NCBI RefSeq assembly: GCF_052857255.1
Contig: NW_027526499.1
Span: 806,001-870,000 of the forward strand
Direction of reading: 5' to 3'
Length of the DNA stretch: 64,000 nt
Source: Amblyomma americanum
Taxonomy: Eukaryota > Arthropoda > Arachnida > Ixodida > Ixodidae
Shown: positions 38,885 through 51,382 of the stretch, one piece after another
How positions within the stretch are numbered: position 1 is the stretch's first letter
Layout of the letters: every line of letters starts with the position of its first letter
Notes under the pieces: model-generated
Seen by the model: the letters and a program-made list of their open reading frames with translations, nothing else
The model's database searches: none
Told to the model about the DNA's origin: nothing
Position numbers and translations under genes: made by a program

Positions 38885-41800
38885 GTGTTGAAGAAACTCC
38901 GTGTTGGAGAAACTCCGCGTCGGAGAATCTCCGTGTTGGAGAAACTCTGTGTTGGAGAAAGTCCGTGTTGGAGAAACTCCGTGTTGGAGAAACTCCGTGT
39001 TGGAGAAACTCCGTGTTTTAGAAACTCCGTGTTGGAGAAACTCCGTGTTGTAGAAACTCTGTGTCAGAGAAACTCCGTGTCGGAGAAACTCCGTGTTGGA
39101 GAAACTCCGTGTTGGAGAAACTCTGTGTCGGAGAAATTCCTTGTTGGAGAAACTCCGTGCTGGAGAAACTCCTTGTTGGAGAAACTCCGTGTTGGAGAAA
39201 CTCCGTGTTGGAGAAAACTCCGTGTAGGAGAAACTCCGTGTTTTAGAAACTCCGTGTTGTAGAAATTCTGTCAGAGAAACTCCGTGTCGGAGAAACTCCG
39301 TGTTGGAGAAACTCCGTGTTAGAGAAACTCCATGTTGGAGAACCTTCTTGTTGGAGAAACGCCTTGTTGGAGAAAATCCTTGTTGGAGAAACTCCATGTT
39401 GGAGAAACTCTGTGCTGGAGAAACTCCGTGTTGTGGAAACTCCATGTTGTAGAAACTCCGTGTTGAAGAAACTCCGTGTTGGAGAAACTCCGTGTTGTAG
39501 AAACTCTGTGTCTGAGAAACTCCGTGTCGGAGAAACTCCGTGTTGGAGAAACTCCGTGTTGGAGAAACTCTGTGTCGGAGAAACTCCTTGTTGGAGAAAC
39601 TCCGTGTTGGAGAAACTCCGTGTTGGAGAAAACTCCGTGTTGGAGAAACTCCGTGTTTTAGAAACTCCGTGTTGGAGAAACTCCCTGTTGTAGAAACTCC
39701 GTGTTAGAGAAACTCTATGTTGGAGAACCTTCTGGTTGGAGAAACTCCTTGTTGGAGAAAATCCTTGTTGGAGAAACTCCGTGTTTGAGAAACTCCGTGT
39801 TGGAGAAACTCCGTGTTAGAGAAACTCCATGTTGGAGAAAGTCCGTGTTGGAGAATGTCCGTGTTGGAGAAACTCCGTGTTGGAGAAACTTCCTGTTGGA
39901 GAAACTTTATGTTGTAGAAACTCCGTGTTGGAGAAACTCCATGTTGTAGAAGCTCCGTGTTGGAGAAACTTCGTGTTGGAGATAATCCATGTTGGAGAAA
40001 CTCCATGTTGGAGAAACTCCATGCTGCAGAAAATCCGCGCTGGGGAAACTACGCGCTGGAGAATCTCCGCGCCGGAGAGACTTCGTGTTGGAGAAACTCC
40101 GTGTTGCAGAAACTCCGTGTTGGAGAAACTCCGTGTGTGAGAAACTCCGAGTTGGAGAAACTCCGTGTTGGAGAAGCTCCGTGCTGGAGAAACTTCGTAT
40201 CGGAGAAAGTCCGTGTCGGAGAAACTCCGTGTCGCAGAAACTCCGTGTTGTAGAAACTACGTGTTGGCGAAACTCCTTGTTGTAGAAACTCCGTGTTGGA
40301 GAAACTTATTGTTAGATAAACTCCGTGTTGGAGAAACTCCGTGTTGGAGAAACTTTATGTTGTAGAAACTCCGTGTTGGAGATACTCCATGTTGTAGAAA
40401 CTCCGTGTTGAAGAAACTCCGTGTTGGAGAAACTCCGCGTCGGAGAATCTCCGTGTTGGAGAAACTCTGTGTTGGAGAAAGTCCGTGTTGGAGAAACTCC
40501 GTGTTGGAGAAACTCCGTGTTGGAGAAACTCCGTGTTTTAGAAACTCCGTGTTGGAGAAACTCCGTGTTGTAGAAACTCTGTGTCACAGAAACTCCGTGT
40601 CGGAGAAACTCCGTGTTGGAGAAACTCCGTGTTGGAGAAACTCTGTGTCGGAGAAATTCCTTGTTGGAGAAACTCCGTGCTGGAGAAACTCCTTGTTGGA
40701 GAAACTCCGTGTTGGAGAAACTCCGTGTTGGAGAAAACTCCGTGTAGGAGAAACTCCGTGTTTTAGAAACTCCGTGTTGTAGAAATTCTGTCAGAGAAAC
40801 TCCGTGTCGGAGAAACTCCGTGTTGGAGAAACTCCGTGTTGGAGAAACTCCGTGTTAGAGAAACTCCATGTTGGAGAACCTTCTTGTTGGAGAAACGCCT
40901 TGTTGGAGAAAATCCTTGTTGGAGAAACTCCATGTTGGAGAAACTCTGTGCTGGAGAAACTCCGTGTTGTGGAAACTCCATGTTGTAGAAACTCCGTGTT
41001 GAAGAAACTCCGTGTTGGAGAAACTCCGTGTTGTAGAAACTCTGTGTCTGAGAAACTCCGTGTCGGAGAAACTCCGTGTTGGAGAAACTCCGTGTTGGAG
41101 AAACTCTGTGTCGGAGAAACTCCTTGTTGGAGAAACTCCGTGTTGGAGAAACTCCGTGTTGGAGAAAACTCCGTGTTGGAGAAACTCCGTGTTTTAGAAA
41201 CTCCGTGTTGGAGAAACTCCCTGTTGTAGAAACTCCGTGTTAGAGAAACTCCATGTTGGAGAACCTTCTGGTTGGAGAAACTCCTTGTTGGAGAAAATCC
41301 TTGTTGGAGAAACTCCGTGTTTGAGAAACTCCGTGTTGGAGAAACTCCGTGTTAGAGAAACTCCATGTTGGAGAAAGTCCGTGTTGGAGAATGTCCGTGT
41401 TGGAGAAACTCCGTGTTGGAGAAACTTCCTGTTGGAGAAACTTTATGTTGTAGAAACTCCGTGTTGGAGAAACTCCATGTTGTAGAAGCTCCGTGTTGGA
41501 GAAACTTCGTGTTGGAGATAATCCATGTTGGAGAAACTCCATGTTGGAGAAACTCCATGCTGCAGAAAATCCGCGCTGGGGAAACTACGCGCTGGAGAAT
41601 CTCCGCGCCGGAGAGACTTCGTGTTGGAGAAACTCCGTGTTGCAGAAACTCCGTGTTGGAGAAACTCCGTGTGTGAGAAACTCCGAGTTGGAGAAACTCC
41701 GTGTTGGAGAAGCTCCGTGCTGGAGAAACTTCGTATCGGAGAAAGTCCGTGTCGGAGAAACTCCGTGTCGCAGAAACTCCGTGTTGTAGAAACTACGTGT

Positions 41801-44800
41801 TGGCGAAACTCCTTGTTGTAGAAACTCCGTGTTGGAGAAACTTATTGTTAGAAAAACTCCGTGTTGGAGAAACTTCGTGCTGGAGAAACTCTTTGTCGGA
41901 GAAACTCTGTGTCGGAGAAAGTCTGTGTCGGAGAAACTCCGTGTTGGAGAAACTCCGTGTTGGAGAAACTCCGTGCTAGAGAAAATCCGTGTTTGAGACA
42001 CTCCACGTTGGAGAATCTCCTTGTTGGAAAAAACCTTGTTTGAGAAACTGCTTGTTGGAGAAACTGTGTTGTAGAAATTTTGTGTCAGAGAAACTCTGTG
42101 TCGGAGAAACTCCGTGTTGGAGAAACTCCGTGTTGGAGAAACTCCGTGTTGGAGAAACTCCGTGTTAGAGAAACTCAATGTTGGAGAACCTTCTTGTTGG
42201 AGAAACTCCTTGTTGGAGAAAATCCTTGTTGGAGAAACTCCATGTTGGAGAAACTCCGTGCTGGAGAAACTCCGTGTTGTGGAAACTCCATGTTGTAGAA
42301 ACTCCGTGTTGAAGAAACTCCGTGTTGGAGAAACTCTGTGTTGGAGAAAGTCCGTGTTGGAGAAACTCCGTGTTGGAGAAACTCCGTGTTGGAGAAACTC
42401 CGTGTATTAGAAACTCTGTGTTGGAGAAACTCCGTGTTGTAGAAACTCTGTCAGAGAAACTCCGTGTCGGAGAAACTCCGTGTTGGAGAAACTCCGTGTT
42501 GGAGAAACTCTGTGTCGGAGAAATTCCTTGTTGGGGAAACTCCGTGCTGGAGAAACTCCTTGTTGGAGAAACTCCTTGTTGGAGAAACTCCGTGTTGGAG
42601 AAACTCCGTGTTGGAGAAAACTCCGTGTTGGAGAAACTCCGTGTTTTAGAAACTCCGTGTTGGAGAAACTCCCTGTTGTAGAAACTCCGTGTTAGAGAAA
42701 CTCCATGTTGGAGAACCTTCTGGTTGGAGAAACTCCTTGGAGAAAATCCTTGTTGGAGAAACTCCATGTTGGAGAAACTCCGTGTTGGAAAAACTCCGTG
42801 TTGTGGAAACTCCGTGTTGGGGAAACGCCGAGATGGAGAAACTTCATGTTGTAGAAACTCCGTGTTGAAGAAACTCCGTGTTGGAGAAACTCCGTGTTGG
42901 AGAAACTCCGTGTTAGAGAAACTCCATGTTGGAGAAAGTACGTGTTGGAGAATGTCCGTGTTGGAGAAACTCCGTGTTGGAGAAACTTTATGTTGTAGAA
43001 ACTCCGTGTTGGAGAAAATCCATGTTGTAGAAACTCCGTGTTGGAGAAACTCTGTGTTGGAGAAACTCCCTGTTGAAGATACTCCGTGTTGTAGAAACTC
43101 CGTGCTGGAGAAACTCCGTGTTGGACAAACTCCGTGTTGGAGAAACTCCGCGCTGGAGAAACTTCGTGTTGGAGAAACTCCGCGTTGGAGAAACTCCGTG
43201 TTGGAGAAACTCCGTGTTGGAGAAACTCCGTGTCGGAGAAACTCCGTATTGGAAAAACTCCGTGTTGGAGAAACTTTATGTTGGAGAAACTCCATGTCGA
43301 AGAAACTTCGTATTGGAGAAACTCCGCGTTGGAGAAACTTTATGTTGTTGAAACTCCGTGTTGGAGAAACTCCATGTTGTAGAAACTCCGTGTTGAAGAA
43401 ACTCCGTGTTGGAGAAACTCCGCGTCGGAGAATCTCCGTGTTGGAGAAACTCTGTGTTGGAGAAAGTCCGTGTTGGAGAAACTCCGTGTTGGAGAAACTC
43501 CGTGTTGGAGAAACTCCGTGTTTTAGAAACTCCGTGTTGGAGAAACTCCGTGTTGTAGAAACTCTGTGTCAGAGAAACTCCGTGTCGGAGAAACTCCGTG
43601 TTGGAGAAACTCCGTGTTGGAGAAACTCTGTGTCGGAGAAATTCCTTGTTGGAGAAACTCCGTGCTGGAGAAACTCCTTGTTGGAGAAACTCCTTGTCGG
43701 AGAAACTCCGTGTTGGAGAAACTCCGTGTTGGAGAAAACTCCGTGTAGGAGAAACTCCGTGTTTTAGAAACTCCGTGTTGGAGAAACTCCGTGTTGGAGA
43801 AACTCCGTGTTGTAGAAATTCTGTCAGAGAAACTCCGTGTCGGAGAAACTCCGTGTTGGAGAAACTCCGTGTTGGAGAAACTCCGTGTTAGAGAAACTCC
43901 ATGTTGGAGAACCTTCTTGTTGGAGAAACGCCTTGTTGGAGAAAATCCTTGTTGGAGAAACTCCATGTTGGAGAAACTCCGTGCTGGAGAAACTCCGTGT
44001 TGTGGAAACTCCATGTTGTAGAAACTCCGTGTTGAAGAAACTCCGTGTTGGAGAAACTCCGTGTTGTAGAAACTCTGTGTCAGAGAAACTCCGTGTCGGA
44101 GAAACTCCGTGTTGGAGAAACTCCGTGTTGGAGAAACTCTGTGTCGGAGAAACTCCTTGTTGGAGCAACTCCGTGTTGGAGAAACTCCGTGTTGGAGAAA
44201 ACTCCGTGTTGGAGAAACTCCGTGTTTTAGAAACTCCGTGTTGGAGAAACTCCCTGTTGGAGAACCTTCTGGTTGGAGAAGCTCCTTGTTGGAGAAAATC
44301 CTTGTTGGAGAAACTCCATGTTGGAGAAACTCCGTGTTGGAGAAACTCCGTGTTGTGGAAACTCCGTGTTGGGGAAACGCCGAGATGGAGAAACTTCATG
44401 TTGTAGAAACTCCGTGTTGAAGAAACTCCGTGTTTGAGAAACTCCGTGTTGGAGAAACTCCGTGTTAGAGAAACTCCATGTTGGAGAAAGTCCGTGTTGG
44501 AGAATGTCCGTGTTGGAGAAACTTCCTGTTGGAGAAACTTTATGTTGTAGAAACTCCGTGTTGGAGAATCTCCGTGTCGGAGAAACTCAGTGTCGGAGAA
44601 ACTCCGTGTCGGAGAAACTCCGTGTTGGAGAAAGTCCTTGTTGGAGAAACTCCGTGCTGGAGAAACTCCGTGTTGGACAAACTCCGTGTTGGAGAAACTC
44701 CGTGCTGGAGAAACTTCGTGTTGGAGAAACTCCGCGTTGGAGAAACTCCGTGTTGGAGAAACTCCGTGTTGGAGAAACTCCGTGTCGGAGAAACTCCGTA

Positions 44801-45117
44801 TTGGAAAAACTCCGTGTTGGAGAAACTTTATGTTGGAGAAACTCCATGTCGAAGAAACTTCGTATTGGAGAAACTCCGCGTTGGAGAAACTTTATGTTGT
44901 TGAAACTCCGTGTTGGAGAAACTCCATGTTGTAGAAACTCCGTGTTGAAGAAACTCCGTGTTGGAGAAACTCTGTGTTGGAGAAACTCCGTGATAGAGAA
45001 ACTCCATGTTGGAGAAAGTCCGTGTTGGAGAATGTCCGTGTTGGAGAAACTCCGTGTTGGAGAAACTTTATGTTGTAGAAACTCCGTGTTGGAGATACTC
45101 CATGTTGTAGAAACTCC
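38885..45117. repeat. 6.25-kb higher-order repeat, copy 1 (6,233 bp)
   Basis: This is the first full copy of the region IIIc repeat. Module starts, marked by CCGCGTCGG, lie near 38,915, 40,435 and 43,420, giving steps of about 1,520, 2,985 and 1,728 bp. It is slightly shorter than copy 2 in the first module (single units missing near 39,265 and 39,305). It has one extra plain unit near 43,780. At three sites it keeps the apparently ancestral base where copies 2 to 4 share a change. Confidence 0.85.
43765..43805. other. Single-unit insertion in copy 1
   Basis: Between the GTGTTTTAG unit and the GTGTTGTAGAAATTC unit there are two plain units, where the matching site near 50,060 has one. This shifts the copy-to-copy offset from 6,281 to 6,265 bp. 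Confidence 0.8.
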
Positions 45118-48100
45118 GTGTTGAAGAAACTCCGTGTTGGAGAAACTCCGCGTCGGAGAATCTCCGTGTTGGAGAAACTCTGTGTTGGAGAAAGTCCGTG
45201 TTGGAGAAACTCCGTGTTGGAGAAACTCCGTGTTGGAGAAACTCCGTGTTTTAGAAACTCCGTGTTGGAGAAACTCCGTGTTGTAGAAACTCTGTGTCAG
45301 AGAAACTCCGTGTCGGAGAAACTCCCTGTTGGAGAAACTCCGTGTTGGAGAAACTCTGTGTCGGAGAAATTCTTTGTTGGAGAAACTCCATGCTGGAGAA
45401 ACTCCTTATTGGAGAAACTCCTTGTTGGAGAAACTCCGTGTTGGAGAAACTCCGTGTTGGAGAAAACTCCGTGTAGGAGAAACTCCGTGTTTTAGAAACT
45501 CCGTGTTGGAGAAACTCCGTGTTGTAGAAATTCTGTCAGAGAAACTCCTTGTCGGAGAAACTCCGTGTTGGAGAAACTCCGTGTTGGAGAAACTCCGTGT
45601 TAGAGAAACTCCATGTTGGAGAACCTTCTTGTTGGAGAAACGCCTTGTTGGAGAAAATCCTTGTTGGAGAAACTCCATGTTGGAGAAACTCTGTGCTGGA
45701 GAAACTCCGTGTTGTGGAAACTCCATGTTGTAGAAACTCCGTGTTGAAGAAACTCCGTGTTGGAGAAACTCCGTGTTGTAGAAACTCTGTGTCTGAGAAA
45801 CTCCGTGTCGGAGAAACTCCGTGTTGGAGAAACTCCGTGTTGGAGAAACTCTGTGTCGGAGAAACTCCTTGTTGGAGAAACTCCGTGTTGGAGAAACTCC
45901 GTGTTGGAGAAAACTCCGTGTTGGAGAAACTCCGTGTTTTAGAAACTCCGTGTTGGAGAAACTCCCTGTTGTAGAAACTCCGTGTTAGAGAAACTCTATG
46001 TTGGAGAACCTTCTGGTTGGAGAAACTCCTTGTTGGAGAAAATCCTTGTTGGAGAAACTCCGTGTTTGAGAAACTCCGTGTTGGAGAAACTCCGTGTTAG
46101 AGAAACTCCATGTTGGAGAAAGTCCGTGTTGGAGAATGTCCGTGTTGGAGAAACTCCGTGTTGGAGAAACTTCCTGTTGGAGAAACTTTATGTTGTAGAA
46201 ACTCCGTGTTGGAGAAACTCCATGTTGTAGAAGCTCCGTGTTGGAGAAACTTCGTGTTGGAGATAATCCATGTTGGAGAAACTCCATGTTGGAGAAACTC
46301 CATGCTGCAGAAAATCCGCGCTGGGGAAACTACGCGCTGGAGAATCTCCGCGCCGGAGAGACTTCGTGTTGGAGAAACTCCGTGTTGCAGAAACTCCGTG
46401 TTGGAGAAACTCCGTGTGTGAGAAACTCCGAGTTGGAGAAACTCCGTGTTGGAGAAGCTCCGTGCTGGAGAAACTTCGTATCGGAGAAAGTCCGTGTCGG
46501 AGAAACTCCGTGTCGCAGAAACTCCGTGTTGTAGAAACTACGTGTTGGCGAAACTCCTTGTTGTAGAAACTCCGTGTTGGAGAAACTTATTGTTAGATAA
46601 ACTCCGTGTTGGAGAAACTCCGTGTTGGAGAAACTTTATGTTGTAGAAACTCCGTGTTGGAGATACTCCATGTTGTAGAAACTCCGTGTTGAAGAAACTC
46701 CGTGTTGGAGAAACTCCGCGTCGGAGAATCTCCGTGTTGGAGAAACTCTGTGTTGGAGAAAGTCCGTGTTGGAGAAACTCCGTGTTGGAGAAACTCCGTG
46801 TTGGAGAAACTCCGTGTTTTAGAAACTCCGTGTTGGAGAAACTCCGTGTTGTAGAAACTCTGTGTCACAGAAACTCCGTGTCGGAGAAACTCCGTGTTGG
46901 AGAAACTCCGTGTTGGAGAAACTCTGTGTCGGAGAAATTCCTTGTTGGAGAAACTCCGTGCTGGAGAAACTCCTTGTTGGAGAAACTCCGTGTTGGAGAA
47001 ACTCCGTGTTGGAGAAAACTCCGTGTAGGAGAAACTCCGTGTTTTAGAAACTCCGTGTTGTAGAAATTCTGTCAGAGAAACTCCGTGTCGGAGAAACTCC
47101 GTGTTGGAGAAACTCTGTGTTGGAGAAACTCCGTGTTAGAGAAACTCCATGTTGGAGAACCTTCTTGTTGGAGAAACGCCTTGTTGGAGAAAATCCTTGT
47201 TGGAGAAACTCCATGTTGGAGAAACTCTGTGCTGGAGAAACTCCGTGTTGTGGAAACTCCATGTTGTAGAAACTCCGTGTTGAAGAAACTCCGTGTTGGA
47301 GAAACTCCGTGTTGTAGAAACTCTGTGTCTGAGAAACTCCGTGTCGGAGAAACTCCGTGTTGGAGAAACTCCGTGTTGGAGAAACTCTGTGTCGGAGAAA
47401 CTCCTTGTTGGAGAAACTCCGTGTTGGAGAAACTCCGTGTTGGAGAAAACTCCGTGTTGGAGAAACTCCGTGTTTTAGAAACTCCGTGTTGGAGAAACTC
47501 CCTGTTGTAGAAACTCCGTGTTAGAGAAACTCCATGTTGGAGAACCTTCTGGTTGGAGAAACTCCTTGTTGGAGAAAATCCTTGTTGGAGAAACTCCGTG
47601 TTTGAGAAACTCCGTGTTGGAGAAACTCCGTGTTAGAGAAACTCCATGTTGGAGAAAGTCCGTGTTGGAGAATGTCCGTGTTGGAGAAACTCCGTGTTGG
47701 AGAAACTTCCTGTTGGAGAAACTTTATGTTGTAGAAACTCCGTGTTGGAGAAACTCCATGTTGTAGAAGCTCCGTGTTGGAGAAACTTCGTGTTGGAGAT
47801 AATCCATGTTGGAGAAACTCCATGTTGGAGAAACTCCATGCTGCAGAAAATCCGCGCTGGGGAAACTACGCGCTGGAGAATCTCCGCGCCGGAGAGACTT
47901 CGTGTTGGAGAAACTCCGTGTTGCAGAAACTCCGTGTTGGAGAAACTCCGTGTGTGAGAAACTCCGAGTTGGAGAAACTCCGTTTTGGAGAAGCTCCGTG
48001 CTGGAGAAACTTCGTATCGGAGAAAGTCCGTGTCGGAGAAACTCCGTGTCGCAGAAACTCCGTGTTGTAGAAACTACGTGTTGGCGAAACTCCTTGTTGT

Positions 48101-51100
48101 AGAAACTCCGTGTTGGAGAAACTTATTGTTAGAAAAACTCCGTGTTGGAGAAACTTCGTGCTGGAGAAACTCTTTGTCGGAGAAACTCTGTGTCGGAGAA
48201 AGTCTGTGTCGGAGAAACTCCGTGTTGGAGAAACTCCGTGTTGGAGAAACTCCGTGCTAGAGAAACTCTGTGTTTGAGACACTCCACGTTGGAGAATCTC
48301 CTTGTTGGAAAAAACCTTGTTTGAGAAACTGCTTGTTGGAGAAACTGTGTTGTAGAAATTCTGTGTCAGAGAAACTCTGTGTCGGAGAAACTCCGTGTTG
48401 GAGAAACTCCGTGTTGGAGAAACTCCGTGTTGGAGAAACTCCGTGTTAGAGAAACTCAATGTTGGAGAACCTTCTTGTTGGAGAAACTCCTTGTTGGAGA
48501 AAATCCTTGTTGGAGAAACTCCATGTTGGAGAAACTCCGTGCTGGAGAAACTCCGTGTTGTGGAAACTCCATGTTGTAGAAACTCCGTGTTGAAGAAACT
48601 CCGTGTTGGAGAAACTCTGTGTTGGAGAAAGTCCGTGTTGGAGAAACTCCGTGTTGGAGAAACTCCGTGTTGGAGAAACTCCGTGTATTAGAAACTCTGT
48701 GTTGGAGAAACTCCGTGTTGTAGAAACTCTGTCAGAGAAACTCCGTGTCGGAGAAACTCCGTGTTGGAGAAACTCCGTGTTGGAGAAACTCTGTGTCGGA
48801 GAAATTCCTTGTTGGGGAAACTCCGTGCTGGAGAAACTCCTTGTTGGAGAAACTCCTTGTTGGAGAAACTCCGTGTTGGAGAAACTCCGTGTTGGAGAAA
48901 ACTCCGTGTTGGAGAAACTCCGTGTTTTAGAAACTCCGTGTTGGAGAAACTCCCTGTTGTAGAAACTCCGTGTTAGAGAAACTCCATGTTGGAGAACCTT
49001 CTGGTTGGAGAAACTCCTTGGAGAAAATCCTTGTTGGAGAAACTCCATGTTGGAGAAACTCCGTGTTGGAAAAACTCCGTGTTGTGGAAACTCCGTGTTG
49101 GGGAAACGCCGAGATGGAGAAACTTCATGTTGTAGAAACTCCGTGTTGAAGAAACTCCGTGTTGGAGAAACTCCGTGTTGGAGAAACTCCGTGTTAGAGA
49201 AACTCCATGTTGGAGAAAGTACGTGTTGGAGAATGTCCGTGTTGGAGAAACTCCGTGTTGGAGAAACTTTATGTTGTAGAAACTCCGTGTTGGAGAAAAT
49301 CCATGTTGTAGAAACTCCGTGTTGGAGAAACTCTGTGTTGGAGAAACTCCCTGTTGAAGATACTCCGTGTTGTAGAAACTCCGTGCTGGAGAAACTCCGT
49401 GTTGGACAAACTCCGTGTTGGAGAAACTCCGCGCTGGAGAAACTTCGTGTTGGAGAAACTCCGCGTTGGAGAAACTCCGTGTTGGAGAAACTCCGTGTTG
49501 GAGAAACTCCGTGTCGGAGAAACTCCGTATTGGAAAAACTCCGTGTTGGAGAAACTTTATGTTGGAGAAACTCCATGTCGAAGAAACTTCGTATTGGAGA
49601 AACTCCGCGTTGGAGAAACTTTATGTTGTTGAAACTCCGTGTTGGAGAAACTCCATGTTGTAGAAACTCCGTGTTGAAGAAACTCCGTGTTGGAGAAACT
49701 CCGCGTCGGAGAATCTCCGTGTTGGAGAAACTCTGTGTTGGAGAAAGTCCGTGTTGGAGAAACTCCGTGTTGGAGAAACTCCGTGTTGGAGAAACTCCGT
49801 GTTTTAGAAACTCCGTGTTGGAGAAACTCCGTGTTGTAGAAACTCTGTGTCAGAGAAACTCCGTGTCGGAGAAACTCCGTGTTGGAGAAACTCCGTGTTG
49901 GAGAAACTCTGTGTCGGAGAAATTCCTTGTTGGAGAAACTCCGTGCTGGAGAAACTCCTTGTTGGAGAAACTCCTTGTCGGAGAAACTCCGTGTTGGAGA
50001 AACTCCGTGTTGGAGAAAACTCCGTGTAGGAGAAACTCCGTGTTTTAGAAACTCCGTGTTGGAGAAACTCCGTGTTGTAGAAATTCTGTCAGAGAAACTC
50101 CGTGTCGGAGAAACTCCGTGTTGGAGAAACTCCGTGTTGGAGAAACTCCGTGTTAGAGAAACTCCATGTTGGAGAACCTTCTTGTTGGAGAAACGCCTTG
50201 TTGGAGAAAATCCTTGTTGGAGAAACTCCATGTTGGAGAAACTCCGTGCTGGAGAAACTCCGTGTTGTGGAAACTCCATGTTGTAGAAACTCCGTGTTGA
50301 AGAAACTCCGTGTTGGAGAAACTCCGTGTTGTAGAAACTCTGTGTCAGAGAAACTCCGTGTCGGAGAAACTCCGTGTTGGAGAAACTCCGTGTTGGAGAA
50401 ACTCTGTGTCGGAGAAACTCCTTGTTGGAGCAACTCCGTGTTGGAGAAACTCCGTGTTGGAGAAAACTCCGTGTTGGAGAAACTCCGTGTTTTAGAAACT
50501 CCGTGTTGGAGAAACTCCCTGTTGGAGAACCTTCTGGTTGGAGAAACTCCTTGTTGGAGAAAATCCTTGTTGGAGAAACTCCATGTTGGAGAAACTCCGT
50601 GTTGGAGAAACTCCGTGTTGTGGAAACTCCGTGTTGGGGAAACGCCGAGATGGAGAAACTTCATGTTGTAGAAACTCCGTGTTGAAGAAACTCCGTGTTT
50701 GAGAAACTCCGTGTTGGAGAAACTCCGTGTTAGAGAAACTCCATGTTGGAGAAAGTCCGTGTTGGAGAATGTCCGTGTTGGAGAAACTTCCTGTTGGAGA
50801 AACTTTATGTTGTAGAAACTCCGTGTTGGAGAATCTCCGTGTCGGAGAAACTCAGTGTCGGAGAAACTCCGTGTCGGAGAAACTCCGTGTTGGAGAAAGT
50901 CCTTGTTGGAGAAACTCCGTGCTGGAGAAACTCCGTGTTGGACAAACTCCGTGTTGGAGAAACTCCGTGCTGGAGAAACTTCGTGTTGGAGAAACTCCGC
51001 GTTGGAGAAACTCCGTGTTGGAGAAACTCCGTGTTGGAGAAACTCCGTGTCGGAGAAACTCCGTATTGGAAAAACTCCGTGTTGGAGAAACTTTATGTTG

Positions 51101-51382
51101 GAGAAACTCCATGTCGAAGAAACTTCGTATTGGAGAAACTCCGCGTTGGAGAAACTTTATGTTGTTGAAACTCCGTGTTGGAGAAACTCCATGTTGTAGA
51201 AACTCCGTGTTGAAGAAACTCCGTGTTGGAGAAACTCTGTGTTGGAGAAACTCCGTGATAGAGAAACTCCATGTTGGAGAAAGTCCGTGTTGGAGAATGT
51301 CCGTGTTGGAGAAACTCCGTGTTGGAGAAACTTTATGTTGTAGAAACTCCGTGTTGGAGATACTCCATGTTGTAGAAACTCC
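45118..51382. repeat. 6.25-kb higher-order repeat, copy 2 (6,265 bp)
   Basis: Module starts lie near 45,148, 46,716 and 49,701 (steps about 1,568, 2,985 and 1,713 bp). The copy is nearly identical by eye to copies 1, 3 and 4. Differences are mostly single bases. I treat it as the reference copy because it has no large deletion. Confidence 0.88.
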